A stretch of 64,000 nt of DNA from the NCBI RefSeq assembly GCF_005405065.1, contig NZ_BJDI01000003.1:186001-250000 (forward strand), in the 5' to 3' direction. This document shows, one piece after another, positions 49,704 through 58,819 of the stretch (position 1 is the first letter of the stretch; every line of letters begins with the position of its first letter). Made by a program: the position numbers and the translations under genes. This DNA is from Lactiplantibacillus nangangensis. GTDB lineage: Bacteria; Bacillota; Bacilli; Lactobacillales; Lactobacillaceae. The notes under the pieces are model-generated. The model did no database searches. It was not told the DNA's origin and saw only the letters and a program-made list of their open reading frames with translations.

Positions 49704-50549
49704 ATGCAAAAGTTTTTTTCAAACCGTAAATTGGTTATTGCGATTATTATCCTAATTATCAGTTTCGGCCTGATGAGCGTTTCTGTCGCAATTCGAAACC
49801 GTAAATCTACACCGCCATTAGTTCAACAATTTGGGAACGACGTTGCGGGTGCGATTGATCGGGTCGTCGCCTTACCTGTAAACGGGTTGCAAAGTGCGAC
49901 AACTTCAGTTTCAGATTTGCTAAACACTTATCAAGAAAACCAGAAGTTAAAGAAACAAGTTGACCAATTGGCACAGGCTAAGGTCAATGCACAGACCGCA
50001 ACTGCGGAAAATAAGCAATTGCGGAAAGAACTAAAGTTAAACCAATCATTGTCCGATTACACCGCCGTGACGGCGAATGTGTTAACGCGGACACCATCGT
50101 CATGGATGAACCAGTTAGTGATCTCCAAAGGGGCCACTGCAGGTGTCAAGAAGAACATGCCAGTGATGTCACAGTCTGGGTTGATCGGTCGGGTGGTCGA
50201 AGTAAACCAGACCAATTCGAAGGTTGAATTGATTTCAAATACGAGCTCGTCTGCGGATAAGTTTGCGATTCAAGTCACCAATTCAGCTGGTAAGACGGTC
50301 AATGGGATCGTGACTGGTTTTGACAAGAGCGACAACTATATCCAGATGGGTTCAGTGACGTCGTCAGTTAAGATTAAAAAAGGCGATAAAGTCGTGACGA
50401 GTGGCTTGGGTGGTTTAACACCTAAAGGCTTGTATGTTGGAACTGTCGCTAAAATCAAACAAGATGATTATGGGCTGGCTTCTGAAGTTGAAATCAAACC
50501 GGCAGCCGACCTAACTGACTTAACTGTCGTGACGGTCGCTGAACAATAG
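49704..50549 (+). CDS. mreC: Rod shape-determining protein MreC
   Basis: A 281-residue bitopic protein with one N-terminal membrane helix (about residues 9-28). A short coiled coil (about 72-112) is followed by the extracellular beta domains with SSWMNQLVISKGATAGVKKNMPVM, QSGLIGRV and VVTSGLGGLTPKGLYVG. It links the cytoplasmic filaments to the penicillin-binding proteins. A strong AGGG-like site is lacking; GGGGGTTC precedes the ATG. Confidence 0.93.
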   Translation: MQKFFSNRKLVIAIIILIISFGLMSVSVAIRNRKSTPPLVQQFGNDVAGAIDRVVALPVNGLQSATTSVSDLLNTYQENQKLKKQVDQLAQAKVNAQTATAENKQLRKELKLNQSLSDYTAVTANVLTRTPSSWMNQLVISKGATAGVKKNMPVMSQSGLIGRVVEVNQTNSKVELISNTSSSADKFAIQVTNSAGKTVNGIVTGFDKSDNYIQMGSVTSSVKIKKGDKVVTSGLGGLTPKGLYVGTVAKIKQDDYGLASEVEIKPAADLTDLTVVTVAEQ

Positions 50550-50561
50550 GGAGGGTCAACT

Positions 50562-51077
50562 TTGAAATCACGTTTAAGAATTATCTTCCCAATTGGCTTA
50601 TTTCTAGCCTTGTTTTTGGATGGGTCATTATCGAATGTGTTTGCGGGGAGTCTGTTTAAATACCCCTATTCGAGTGTGTTACACCTCGTATTGATGTGGA
50701 TCATCTTTGCGGTCTTTTTGGACGATCGTGATGAGTTACCGATTCTAGCTTGGTCAGCCTTTGCGGGACTAGTTTTTGACTGGTTTTACACAGGGGTCTT
50801 CGGGGTCTACGTGGTGGCATTGCCATTAATCGTCTATTTATGCCGTCAAATCAAGCCTTGGTTGGACTTGAATTTCTTGACGCTACTAATGGTCTATATC
50901 ATTAACTTAACCATCGTCGAGGCCTTCGTCTATACTTGGTATTTGATGAGTAAGGTGATCACGAGCAATTTAGCCGACTTTGCGGTTTATACGCTTGGAC
51001 CAACGATTGCGGTTAATTTAGCAATCTTCGTTATTTTATATTATCCAATGCGGCAGTTGTATCTAAGAGTTGAGTAG
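50562..51077 (+). CDS. mreD: Rod shape-determining protein MreD
   Basis: A 171-residue membrane protein with five or six helices. It starts with TTG at 50562 behind GGGAGGG. PIGLFLALFLDGSLSN near the N-terminus and GLVFDWFYTGVFGVYVVALPLIVYL are characteristic of MreD. It completes the mreBCD shape module between the MreC and MinC genes. Confidence 0.9.
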   Translation: MKSRLRIIFPIGLFLALFLDGSLSNVFAGSLFKYPYSSVLHLVLMWIIFAVFLDDRDELPILAWSAFAGLVFDWFYTGVFGVYVVALPLIVYLCRQIKPWLDLNFLTLLMVYIINLTIVEAFVYTWYLMSKVITSNLADFAVYTLGPTIAVNLAIFVILYYPMRQLYLRVE

Positions 51078-51098
51078 TCGGTAGAAAGGAATTCGAAC

Positions 51099-51767
51099 AT
51101 GCAGCAAAGTGTGATTTTAAAAGCCAGTAGTGATGGCTATGAATTAATCTTTCGGCAAGCCGCCAGTTTTGACGCAATTATGGTCGATTTGAAGACCTTG
51201 CTCGACCGGCTACAAGTTGACAATACGACTGATAAACAGATCTCTTTTGATATGGACACCGAGAGCCGGTTGTTGACGGCTGAACAGAATCAAAAAGTAA
51301 CGCAATTAGTGAACCGTTACCCCTTATTTAGTATCCACAAGTTGGCAGCAAACGTGATTTTAACCGCGGACGCGTTAGCCATGGTGGAACGGAATACGGT
51401 GCATTTGGTCAATCAGATCATTCGTAATGGACAAGTCTTAGAAGTCACCGGAGATGTGTTATTCTTCGGTAAAATTCATGAAGGCGGCGTCTTACGTGCC
51501 ACTGGCAGTATTTTTGTGATGGGGGAAGTCGCTGGCGCTTTAGAGGCTGGCTTCCCAGATCATAATGATGCGGCGATTGTGAGTGATTTATCGACCGTGC
51601 CCCGCGTACGAGTTGGGGAACTGATGGAATTAGTCGACAAAGAAAAAATCGTGGCCGGGACGAATGTCGTTTATATTAACGATATTCAAGCCCTCGACTA
51701 TGTTCCGTTAACGCAATTAAAACGGGTCCGGCCAAAATTATTTACGCGGAATGGAGGACGTCTTTAA
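51099..51767 (+). CDS. minC: Septum site-determining protein MinC
   Basis: A 222-residue division inhibitor. The N-terminal part binds FtsZ. The C-terminal right-handed beta helix (GDVLFFGKIHEGGVLRATGSIFVMGEVAGALEAG) dimerises and binds MinD. Its TAA overlaps the minD ATG by one base. No minE follows; Gram-positive rods use DivIVA/MinJ to place the complex. Confidence 0.92.
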   Translation: MQQSVILKASSDGYELIFRQAASFDAIMVDLKTLLDRLQVDNTTDKQISFDMDTESRLLTAEQNQKVTQLVNRYPLFSIHKLAANVILTADALAMVERNTVHLVNQIIRNGQVLEVTGDVLFFGKIHEGGVLRATGSIFVMGEVAGALEAGFPDHNDAAIVSDLSTVPRVRVGELMELVDKEKIVAGTNVVYINDIQALDYVPLTQLKRVRPKLFTRNGGRL

Positions 51768-52573
51768 TGGGAAAAGCAATTGTGGTCACCTCTGGTAAGG
51801 GTGGCGTTGGTAAAACGACCACGACCGCCAATCTTGGCACGGCTTTGGCCTTAATGGGCAAAAAGGTTTGTCTGGTCGATTTAGATATTGGCTTACGAAA
51901 CTTGGATGTGATCTTAGGCTTAGATAACCGAATCTTGTATGATATCGTGGATGTCGTCGAGAATCGCGCCCAGATTCGCCAAGCTTTAGTTAAGGATAAG
52001 CGATTTGATGATCTTTTATTCTTGTTACCAGCCGCGCAAAATGCGGATAAGGATTCCTTGAATCCGGACCAAGTTAAGGCAGTGGTTGATGAATTAAAAC
52101 CAGATTTTGATTATATCTTGTTAGATTGTCCAGCTGGGATCGAACGGGGCTTTATGAATGCGATTGCTGGGGCCGATGCCGCGATTATCGTGTCAACGCC
52201 AGAAATCTCAGCCATTCGGGATGCCGATCGGGTCGTCGGGTTATTGGAACAATATCCATTAGCCGAAGCACCTAAATTGGTGATCAACCGGATTCGCCGG
52301 CGGATGATGCAAGATGGTGAAACGATGGACATCGATGAGATTACCCATCATTTGTCAATTGATCTGTTAGGAATCGTTTTTGATGATGATGCGGTCATTC
52401 GGACTTCCAATAATGGAGAACCAATCGTGTTAGATCCTAAGAATCCAGCTGCGCAAGGTTATCGTAATATTGCGCGTCGAATCGAGGGTGAGACCGTGCC
52501 ATTGATGAATCTTGAACAACAAAAACCGGGCGTCTGGTCACGAATTGCTGGTATTTTTCATCGAAATAACTAA
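51767..52573 (+). CDS. minD: Septum site-determining ATPase MinD
   Basis: A 268-residue ParA-like ATPase that recruits MinC to the membrane at the poles. The deviant Walker A is VTSGKGGVGKTTTT, the switch regions are VDLDIGLRNLDVILG and LLDCPAGIE, and the C-terminal RIAGIFHRNN is an amphipathic membrane-targeting tail. It ends the mreBCD-minCD unit; a promoter for the next leader begins 8 bases later. Confidence 0.94.
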   Translation: MGKAIVVTSGKGGVGKTTTTANLGTALALMGKKVCLVDLDIGLRNLDVILGLDNRILYDIVDVVENRAQIRQALVKDKRFDDLLFLLPAAQNADKDSLNPDQVKAVVDELKPDFDYILLDCPAGIERGFMNAIAGADAAIIVSTPEISAIRDADRVVGLLEQYPLAEAPKLVINRIRRRMMQDGETMDIDEITHHLSIDLLGIVFDDDAVIRTSNNGEPIVLDPKNPAAQGYRNIARRIEGETVPLMNLEQQKPGVWSRIAGIFHRNN

Positions 52574-52580
52574 AAAACGC

Positions 52581-52994
52581 TTGACGAGTGACCAGGTTTT
52601 GGTTATTATGAGAGCAACATTAAAAAACAGAGAACAGAAGAGTAGTTGGTTAAGCGTTGAACAGAGAGTCGACGAAGCTGAAAAGTCGATCAGGTTTAAA
52701 CAACGAAACACATCTGTGAGTTGAATGGCTGAATTAAGTAAGCTGTTTCGGTTGGCCTCGTTAGCGGCGGAGTTTAGTGATAAACTCGCTGAGTTCAGTT
52801 GCGTGAGCAATTGATAAACATGAGGTGGCACCGCGATGAAATCGTCCTCTTAGGCTTTAGGCCTAGGGACGATTTTTTTGTGCTTTTATCACTAAACTCC
52901 CTGAGGCAGTAACTGTGAAGTTGCTGCGAAGTGAGGTGGCACCGCGCATAGACGTCCTCTTGAGAACTTTTCTCAAGGGGACTTTTTTGTTACT
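52581..52994 (+). promoter_or_regulatory. T-box leader with two consecutive decision modules
   Basis: TTGACG (52581-52586) and TATTAT (52604-52609), 17 apart, start a long leader with AGAGAGTCGACGAAGCTGAA as a stem I region. GGTGGCACCGCG occurs twice, at 52824-52835 and 52935-52946. Each is followed by a terminator: AAATCGTCC...GGACGATTT-T5 (52839-52880) and GTCCTCTTGAGAA...TTCTCAAGGGGAC-T6 (52955-52992). The second lacks room for its own stem I. The ligand is unknown; it controls an amino-acid importer. Confidence 0.85.
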
Positions 52995-53014
52995 GTGATA
53001 AAAATTAGGAGGGA

Positions 53015-53662
53015 TTGCAGATGCACTATATTTTAGAAATTTTGCCATCATTATTATCAGGCGCCGGCATGACGCTTCAGATTTTCCTTTGGACGTTGAT
53101 TGGGTCATTACCATTAGGATTGATTTTAAGCTTAGGATTAATTTCCAAGATCAAACCGTTACAATGGCTGATTAATTTCTACGTCTGGTTAATGCGGGGC
53201 ACGCCATTGCTGTTACAATTGATCTTCGTCTTCTATGGCTTGCCACTGATTGGGGTTGTCTTCCCACGCTACGAAGCCGCGCTGTTTGCCTTTATTTTAA
53301 ATTATGCGGCATACTTCGCCGAAATCTTCCGGGGCGGCTTACAATCGATTGATAATGGGCAATATGAAAGTGCTCGGGTCCTTCGCTTGAGTTACAGTCA
53401 AACGATTCGTAAAATTGTGATTCCGCAAGTGGTCAAAATCGTGATCCCATCAGTTGGGAATGAAGTCATCAACTTGATCAAGGATTCATCGTTGGTTTAC
53501 GTCATCGGGATTGGTGATCTGTTACGGGCCGGAAATGTGGCAACGGCACGCGATGTCACTTTAGTTCCGCTGGTCTTAGTTGCCGTGCTCTACTTGCTAT
53601 TGACGGCCGTGACGACCTTCATTTTACGTAAAGTTGAAAAACGCTATAGTTATTGGAAATAA
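53015..53662 (+). CDS. Amino-acid ABC importer, permease
   Basis: A 215-residue polar amino-acid permease of the HisM/GlnP type with five helices. MRGTPLLLQLIFVFYGLP and the EAA-like QYESARVLRLSYSQTIRKIVIPQ coupling loop are visible. TAGGAGGG precedes the ATG. It is the first gene of a three-gene unit (permease, ATPase, binding protein). The T-box upstream shows that its substrate is tied to the charging of one tRNA; which one I cannot say. Confidence 0.93.
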   Translation: MQMHYILEILPSLLSGAGMTLQIFLWTLIGSLPLGLILSLGLISKIKPLQWLINFYVWLMRGTPLLLQLIFVFYGLPLIGVVFPRYEAALFAFILNYAAYFAEIFRGGLQSIDNGQYESARVLRLSYSQTIRKIVIPQVVKIVIPSVGNEVINLIKDSSLVYVIGIGDLLRAGNVATARDVTLVPLVLVAVLYLLLTAVTTFILRKVEKRYSYWK

Positions 53663-53674
53663 GGAGGGCACAAC

Positions 53675-54316
53675 ATGTTAGAACTTAAAAATATCACAAA
53701 AAGTTTTGGTGATCGGACCATCATCAACAAATTGAGTTTGACCGTTAAAGATGGCGAAATCTTAAGTATTGTGGGCCCTTCTGGGGCTGGTAAAACCACT
53801 TTGTTACGTTGTATCACTGGTCTAGAACAAGTTGACAGTGGCGACTTCTTAGTCGATGGTAAAGCCTTTGATCCTTATACAAACCGGACTAACGATAGTG
53901 TGATCGGGGTCGTTTTCCAAAACTTTGAGTTGTTTCCACATTTAACGGTGCGTCAAAATATCACTTTGGCCCCAACGATGGTTTTAAAACAGAGCGAGTC
54001 AGAAGCTAAGGCTGCGGCCAATAAATTGTTAGATCGCCTGAATTTAGGCGACCACGGTGAACAATATCCGTATCAATTATCCGGTGGTCAACAACAACGG
54101 GTTGCGATTGCACGGGCGCTAGCGATGAAGCCGAACGTGTTATGTTACGACGAACCAACTTCAGCGTTGGATCCTAACCTTCGTCAAGAAGTCGAAAAGT
54201 TGATTTTAGGCCTGAAAGCAGACGGCATGACGCAAATCGTAGTCAGTCATGATTTGACCTTTGCAGAAAATATCGCGGATGAGATGTTACACGTTGAACC
54301 TAACCAAACGAAATAG
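53675..54316 (+). CDS. Amino-acid ABC importer, ATP-binding protein
   Basis: A 213-residue ATPase, slightly short for the GlnQ/HisP group. Walker A is VGPSGAGKTTLL, the signature is LSGGQQQR, Walker B is VLCYDEPTSALDP and the switch is VSHD. The usual AEEV.F helix reads AENIADEMLHVEPN, and the chain ends early after it. AAGGAGGG precedes the ATG. Confidence 0.93.
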   Translation: MLELKNITKSFGDRTIINKLSLTVKDGEILSIVGPSGAGKTTLLRCITGLEQVDSGDFLVDGKAFDPYTNRTNDSVIGVVFQNFELFPHLTVRQNITLAPTMVLKQSESEAKAAANKLLDRLNLGDHGEQYPYQLSGGQQQRVAIARALAMKPNVLCYDEPTSALDPNLRQEVEKLILGLKADGMTQIVVSHDLTFAENIADEMLHVEPNQTK

Positions 54317-54327
54317 GAGGGGATTGC

Positions 54328-55164
54328 ATGAAAAAAAGATTACTTTCGATTAGCTTTCTCTTCATCGTTTTGTTTGGCTTGGCTAGTACGCTAAGTGGTT
54401 GCGAAAATGTGACGACTAGAGCTGATACCCAAGACACGTGGTCGAAAATTAAGAAGCAGGGAACGGTTGTCATTGGCTTGGACGATAGTTTCGTGCCAAT
54501 GGGGTTCCGGGAAAAATCTGGGAAACTTGTGGGTTATGACATTGATCTAGCACGCGCTGTCTTCAAACTCTATGGGGTGAAGGTCAGCTTCCAGACGATT
54601 GATTGGTCCATGAATGCGACCGAGTTACGGAATGGGACGATTGATTTGATTTGGAACGGGTACACGAAGAATCCGCAACGGGAAAAAGTCGTGGCTTTTA
54701 GCAATACTTATTTGAAGAACAAACAAATCCTAGTTTCTTTGAAGAAGAATCATATCAAGTCCTTTAACGATATGAGCGGTAAAACGCTCGGTGTGCAGTC
54801 AGGATCCTCTGGTTATGAATCATTGGAAAATAATCCAAAGTTATTGAAGGATAAAATTGCCAAGAAGACGCCGGTACAATATGATACCTTTACCAATGCG
54901 TTTTTGGATTTGAATGCTGGCCGGATTCAAGGACTACTGATTGATAGCGTTTATGCGAACTATTACATCAAACATGAAGCTAATTCAGCCGACTACCAAG
55001 AAACCCAAGGGACGTTCGATTCAGAAGATTTTGCGGTGGGGATGCGTAAAGGCGATAAGACCATGCAAGCTAAAATCAATGCTGGTTTGAAGACGTTGAA
55101 GGCCAATGGGACTTTAGCTAAAATCAATCACAAGTGGTTTGGCGATCAGCAGGTTGAAAATTAA
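54328..55164 (+). CDS. Amino-acid-binding lipoprotein
   Basis: A 278-residue extracellular binding protein (SBP family 3). A signal peptide ends in the lipobox LSGC at about residue 25. TVVIGLDDSFVPMGFREKSG and LVGYDIDLARAVFK are the usual ligand-site motifs, and DLIWNGYTKNPQREKVVAFSNTY is typical for cystine- or polar-amino-acid-binding members. The ligand is unproven. A terminator follows at 55189-55220. Confidence 0.92.
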   Translation: MKKRLLSISFLFIVLFGLASTLSGCENVTTRADTQDTWSKIKKQGTVVIGLDDSFVPMGFREKSGKLVGYDIDLARAVFKLYGVKVSFQTIDWSMNATELRNGTIDLIWNGYTKNPQREKVVAFSNTYLKNKQILVSLKKNHIKSFNDMSGKTLGVQSGSSGYESLENNPKLLKDKIAKKTPVQYDTFTNAFLDLNAGRIQGLLIDSVYANYYIKHEANSADYQETQGTFDSEDFAVGMRKGDKTMQAKINAGLKTLKANGTLAKINHKWFGDQQVEN

Positions 55165-55188
55165 GGCGAATGCTTGAATCGGTCAATT

Positions 55189-55221
55189 TGAAGGACGACA
55201 TTAAAAGGTCGTCTTTTTTGT
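55189..55221 (+). terminator. Terminator after the ABC importer
   Basis: AAGGACGAC pairs with GTCGTCTT, followed by a T run. Confidence 0.8.
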
Positions 55222-55303
55222 TAGGGAAAAAGTGACTTGTAGGTTATACTTAATCACAATCAAGGAAATCTAAGCATAAGGGCGGTATTGCCGGTTATGG
55301 CAA

Positions 55304-55672
55304 ATGTATGAGATTGACCTGTATGAAAACGCAGCTGGAAACAGCGAAATTAGAGATTACCTTGAAAAAATTAATGGGAGTCGACAAAGGGATGACCAAA
55401 AAGTTTTAAAAAAGCTTATTTATCAGATGCAGTTGCTTTCGAGGCTAGGTCCCAATTTAACTGAACCGAATGCAAAGCGTCTGAAGGGTTATCGCTATTC
55501 TATTATGGAACTACGGCCGTTGCCAGAACGAGTGTTTTATGCTGCTTGGGGCAAAGAAAGCTATGTGTTATTACATCACTATACCAAGCGACAGAATAGA
55601 ACCGATATTCGTGAAGTTGAACGTGCTTTAAAAAACTTAGATGATTGGCTTGCAAGAAAGGCTCGTGATTAA
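55304..55672 (+). CDS. HigB/RelE-like toxin
   Basis: A 122-residue basic protein of the phage-derived Gp49/HigB-like group. KLIYQMQLLSRLGPNLTEPNAKRLKG, YSIMELRPLPERVFYAAWG and the closing VLLHHYTKRQNRT match the RelE-fold core. Such toxins cleave mRNA on the ribosome. Its TAA touches the ATG of the XRE gene, so the order is toxin first, as in HigBA. The ribosome site is weak. The pair lies between two operon terminators. Confidence 0.82.
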   Translation: MYEIDLYENAAGNSEIRDYLEKINGSRQRDDQKVLKKLIYQMQLLSRLGPNLTEPNAKRLKGYRYSIMELRPLPERVFYAAWGKESYVLLHHYTKRQNRTDIREVERALKNLDDWLARKARD

Positions 55673-55933
55673 ATGACCAATTGGCAGGACTTTAAAAAAC
55701 AATTAGATGATGTTTCTGAAGGTGAGCGGATGTTGCTCGAGACTTTTGCAAATCTTGTTGCAACTCGAATCCAACGCAAAATTTCAGCCGATGAAATGGC
55801 TCGGCGCTTGGCAATCTCATCAACTGCGCTAACCAAATTAGAAGGGCTTGATCAGCCATTAACGGTTGCGACTTTAAGTCAGTATGCGGCCGCTTTAGGG
55901 GTGACGATTGACTTATCAGTCGTTTCAGCGTAA
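55673..55933 (+). CDS. XRE-family antitoxin
   Basis: An 86-residue helix-turn-helix protein: TRIQRKISADEMARRLAISSTALTKLEG forms the DNA-binding part. It directly abuts the toxin gene, which is the main reason for calling it an antitoxin. It probably binds the toxin and represses the shared promoter, with a TATACT -10 at 55245-55250. Confidence 0.82.
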   Translation: MTNWQDFKKQLDDVSEGERMLLETFANLVATRIQRKISADEMARRLAISSTALTKLEGLDQPLTVATLSQYAAALGVTIDLSVVSA

Positions 55934-55944
55934 AGCCGATATCA

Positions 55945-55988
55945 AAAAGACACGATTCAGGAGAATTCCCGAATCGTGTCTTTTTGAA
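55945..55988. terminator. Bidirectional terminator
   Basis: AAAAAGACACGATTC pairs with GAATCGTGTCTTTTT between the converging antitoxin and aspartokinase genes. Confidence 0.88.
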
Positions 55989-55991
55989 TCG

Positions 55992-57344
55992 TTATTTGAA
56001 AAATTCGTTGTATAACGCAATGACTGCTTGATCGGCATCGCGGTCATGTACCCCAAACATGATTGAAATTTCGGAGGCACCTTGGTTGACCATAATTAAT
56101 TTGATATTGTGGTCAGCCAAAGCGGTGGCCGCGCGTGACATAATCCCAACACGGTTACGCATGCTTTCACCGACAATCATTAAAATTGAATAATCGTGGG
56201 TGAAGTAAATTTCATCTGGTTGCACAGCTTCGGCAATTTCGGCTTTCAGCGTTGACTCTAACTCGGGTGTCAATTGATGCTCGTCGAAGATAATGGTTAA
56301 ATCATCAATCCCGGAAGGCATATGTTCATAGCTAACATGGTGGTCTTCTAAAATAGTTAAGATTTTACGGCCAAAACCAACTTCCTTATTCAACAAGTAT
56401 TTACGGATGTAGAGGGAACAGAAGCTTGAGGAACTGGCAATCCCAGTGACCGGATAATCGGTACTGTTATCTTTCGTCGATTTGATCAAGGTCCCCGGTG
56501 CTTCTGGATGGTTCGTATTCTTAACGTTCACCGTGATATTGCCTTGAATCGCAGGAATCAAAGCTTCATCATGGAAGACGGAGAAGCCGGCGTAGGAAAG
56601 TTCCCGCATCTCTCTAAAAGTCATCTCTTGAATCGCAGCTGGTTGTGCGACTAAGGACGGATTAACGGCATAGATAGCGTCAACGTCGGTGAAGTTTTCG
56701 TAGCGTTCGGCATTGACGCCGCGCGCAATGATCGCACCAGTAATATCGGAGCCACCCCGTGAGAAGGTACAAATTTGACCGTTACGATTGTAGGCAAAGA
56801 AGCCAGGAATGACCAAAATCTGATCACTGTTGGCCCATTTAGCGATATTGTCGTAACTGCTATCAATGATTTGGGCGTCATCAGGCACATCGGTAACGAC
56901 CATGCCAGCTTCTTTTGGATCTAAGTAGCGGGCGTTCAGACCGGACTTGGCGAAGACGGCAGCAACGAGTTGCGCGTTAAGCCGTTCACCATGGGCCTTA
57001 AAAGTAGCCATTAAATAGGTGTTATCCGCATAAGTTTGTTTAGGTAAGTTTTTAATCGTGTCAAAGATTGGCGTCAACTGAGCTTCGGGAACCTCAAAGC
57101 CGTGGCCAATTTCAGCGTAGCGGTCGATGATGGTGCTCATCACGGCCGTTGTATCTTGATGGTGAATCGTTTGGCGAGCATACTGAATGAGTAAGTCGGT
57201 GACTTTGGTATCGCCGTCAAACCGTTTCCCAGGCGCAGAAACAATCACATATTTCCGTTGGTCGTCGGCTTCGACGATCGACAGTACTTTTTGTAGCTGG
57301 GTACTGCTGGCAAGGGAACTGCCACCAAATTTAATTACTTTCAC
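55992..57344 (-). CDS. Aspartate kinase
   Basis: A 450-residue enzyme that phosphorylates aspartate, the first step to lysine, threonine, methionine and diaminopimelate for the wall. MKVIKFGGSSLASS is the kinase N-terminus, and FSRGGSDITGAI and FTDVDAIYAVNPS follow. Two ACT domains occupy the last 150 residues, so feedback control is expected. The length resembles the YclM/ThrA-type monofunctional kinase of Bacillus. GAGGAGCG lies before the start. No leader riboswitch is recognised. Confidence 0.92.
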   Translation of the reverse strand: MKVIKFGGSSLASSTQLQKVLSIVEADDQRKYVIVSAPGKRFDGDTKVTDLLIQYARQTIHHQDTTAVMSTIIDRYAEIGHGFEVPEAQLTPIFDTIKNLPKQTYADNTYLMATFKAHGERLNAQLVAAVFAKSGLNARYLDPKEAGMVVTDVPDDAQIIDSSYDNIAKWANSDQILVIPGFFAYNRNGQICTFSRGGSDITGAIIARGVNAERYENFTDVDAIYAVNPSLVAQPAAIQEMTFREMRELSYAGFSVFHDEALIPAIQGNITVNVKNTNHPEAPGTLIKSTKDNSTDYPVTGIASSSSFCSLYIRKYLLNKEVGFGRKILTILEDHHVSYEHMPSGIDDLTIIFDEHQLTPELESTLKAEIAEAVQPDEIYFTHDYSILMIVGESMRNRVGIMSRAATALADHNIKLIMVNQGASEISIMFGVHDRDADQAVIALYNEFFK

Positions 57345-57491
57345 ATTAAATCGCTCCTCAATTTTATCAATACTTCAAAGAATAGCAGACAAACCGCTAG
57401 TTTGCAATGTTAATGTAACCTCATGTGGCTCTCATTTTCAGTCATAATTTGTTAACTTCGCCGAACCATTTTCAGTAAGCGAGATTGAAAG

Positions 57492-57520
57492 TTGCGTCAA
57501 GCCAACCTTTCGCTTATTAT
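57492..57520 (+). promoter_or_regulatory. Promoter of the M16 peptidase pair
   Basis: TTGCGT (57492-57497) and TATTAT (57515-57520) are 17 bases apart. This fixes the first peptidase start downstream, at 57548. Confidence 0.65.
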
Positions 57521-57547
57521 TTAGTACATATGCAGGGAGGACTATAT

Positions 57548-58819
57548 TTGCAAACTCAGTTAGCGAAAGGGGTTCAATTGACGACGGTGCCTAGTCATCA
57601 ATTTAAAACCAATCAAATCATACTTAATTTTCGGGCACCAATTAAACGGGCCGATATTACGAAACGGGCATTACTGGCCAATTTATTAGAAACTAGTTCT
57701 GCCGATTATCCAGATCAACGGGCCTTAGCCCACGCCTTAGCTGGTATGTATGGTGCGGCTTTTGGCGCCGGTGTGAGTCGCAAGGGACCCACGCACAATT
57801 TACAGTTAGCCATCACCGTGCCGAATGAACGCTATTTAGCAACGGATGAACCGTTGACTTTGCAGGCGATTGACTTTTTAGCGGCGATTATTTTTAAACC
57901 GTTAGTAAAGGATGGCCATTTTGATGAGCCAACTTTTAAGCGTCAAGTGACCAACTTAAAGGCATCGATTCAATCCGTTGATGATGACAAGCAATACTAT
58001 GCGGCGCAAAAACTTAATGCGGCGTTATTTGCGGCCGATGAAGCCCAACAAATTCCTAGTTACGGCTTAGCCGCCGATTTAGATCAGCTCACGTCGAGTG
58101 ACTTATATGCCTACTATCAAACTTTGTTGGCTGATGATCAGATCAATATCATTGTCATGGGTGATTTTGATGATGCGGCGGTTGTTGCTCGCTGGCAAGC
58201 GCTCGGATTTAAAGACCGGCTAGCGGCACGGCCAGCTGCGTTTTACCATCATGAAAATGCGGGACAATATACTGAAACAAGTGAAATTCAGGCGTTGAGT
58301 CAAGCCAAACTCAATTTGGGCTATGACTTCCCGGTCTTTTACCGGGGACAGCACTACTATGCCGCGTTAGTTTTCAATGAACTTTTTGGCGGCTCACCAC
58401 TATCCAAATTATTCATGAACGTGCGTGAGAAGGCTAGCTTGGCTTATTATGCCAGCAGTTCGTTAGACACGTTTAGAGGTGTTTTAAAAGTCTCTGCGGG
58501 TATCGATGGTCAAAATCATGATCAAGTGCTACAAATCATTGCCGATCAATTAACGGCGATTCAACAAGGTGATTTCACGGATGACCTTGTTGATCAATTG
58601 AAGTTAGGCTTGATCAATGATTTTGAGTCCAGTTTGGATAGCCAACGAACCTTTGCGATTCAAGCCTTAATTGATGACTTGACGCAACAGACAGTTAGCG
58701 ATGAAGACTGGCTCGAACAAGTCCAAGCAGTGACACGTGAGCAGATTATTGAAGTCTCAGAACTGGTCACGTTAAATAATGGATTCTTCTTAAGTGGGGG
58801 TCAGCATGCAAGTAACTAA
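57548..58819 (+). CDS. M16-family peptidase homologue lacking the zinc site (YmfF-like)
   Basis: A 423-residue protein with the insulinase/pitrilysin fold. The position of the HxxEH motif reads LLANLLETSS, without histidines, so it should not bind zinc. The C-terminal half (YAALVFNELFGGSPLSKLFMNVREKASLAYYASS) keeps the substrate-groove Arg/Tyr pattern. It starts with TTG at 57548 behind GGGAGG, downstream of the promoter. It overlaps the next gene by 14 bases. It probably forms a heterodimer with the active neighbour. Confidence 0.87.
   Translation: MQTQLAKGVQLTTVPSHQFKTNQIILNFRAPIKRADITKRALLANLLETSSADYPDQRALAHALAGMYGAAFGAGVSRKGPTHNLQLAITVPNERYLATDEPLTLQAIDFLAAIIFKPLVKDGHFDEPTFKRQVTNLKASIQSVDDDKQYYAAQKLNAALFAADEAQQIPSYGLAADLDQLTSSDLYAYYQTLLADDQINIIVMGDFDDAAVVARWQALGFKDRLAARPAAFYHHENAGQYTETSEIQALSQAKLNLGYDFPVFYRGQHYYAALVFNELFGGSPLSKLFMNVREKASLAYYASSSLDTFRGVLKVSAGIDGQNHDQVLQIIADQLTAIQQGDFTDDLVDQLKLGLINDFESSLDSQRTFAIQALIDDLTQQTVSDEDWLEQVQAVTREQIIEVSELVTLNNGFFLSGGQHASN

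Noticed and set aside
52824-52992. Two complete tandem T-boxes before the ABC importer
   Set aside because: Only about 55 bases separate the first terminator from the second T-box, too few for a full stem I, II and III. I treat it as a duplicated 3' module.
57345-57491. Lysine or other riboswitch upstream of aspartokinase
   Set aside because: The gap to the divergent promoter is only about 150 bases and shows no recognisable riboswitch core or terminator on the reverse strand.
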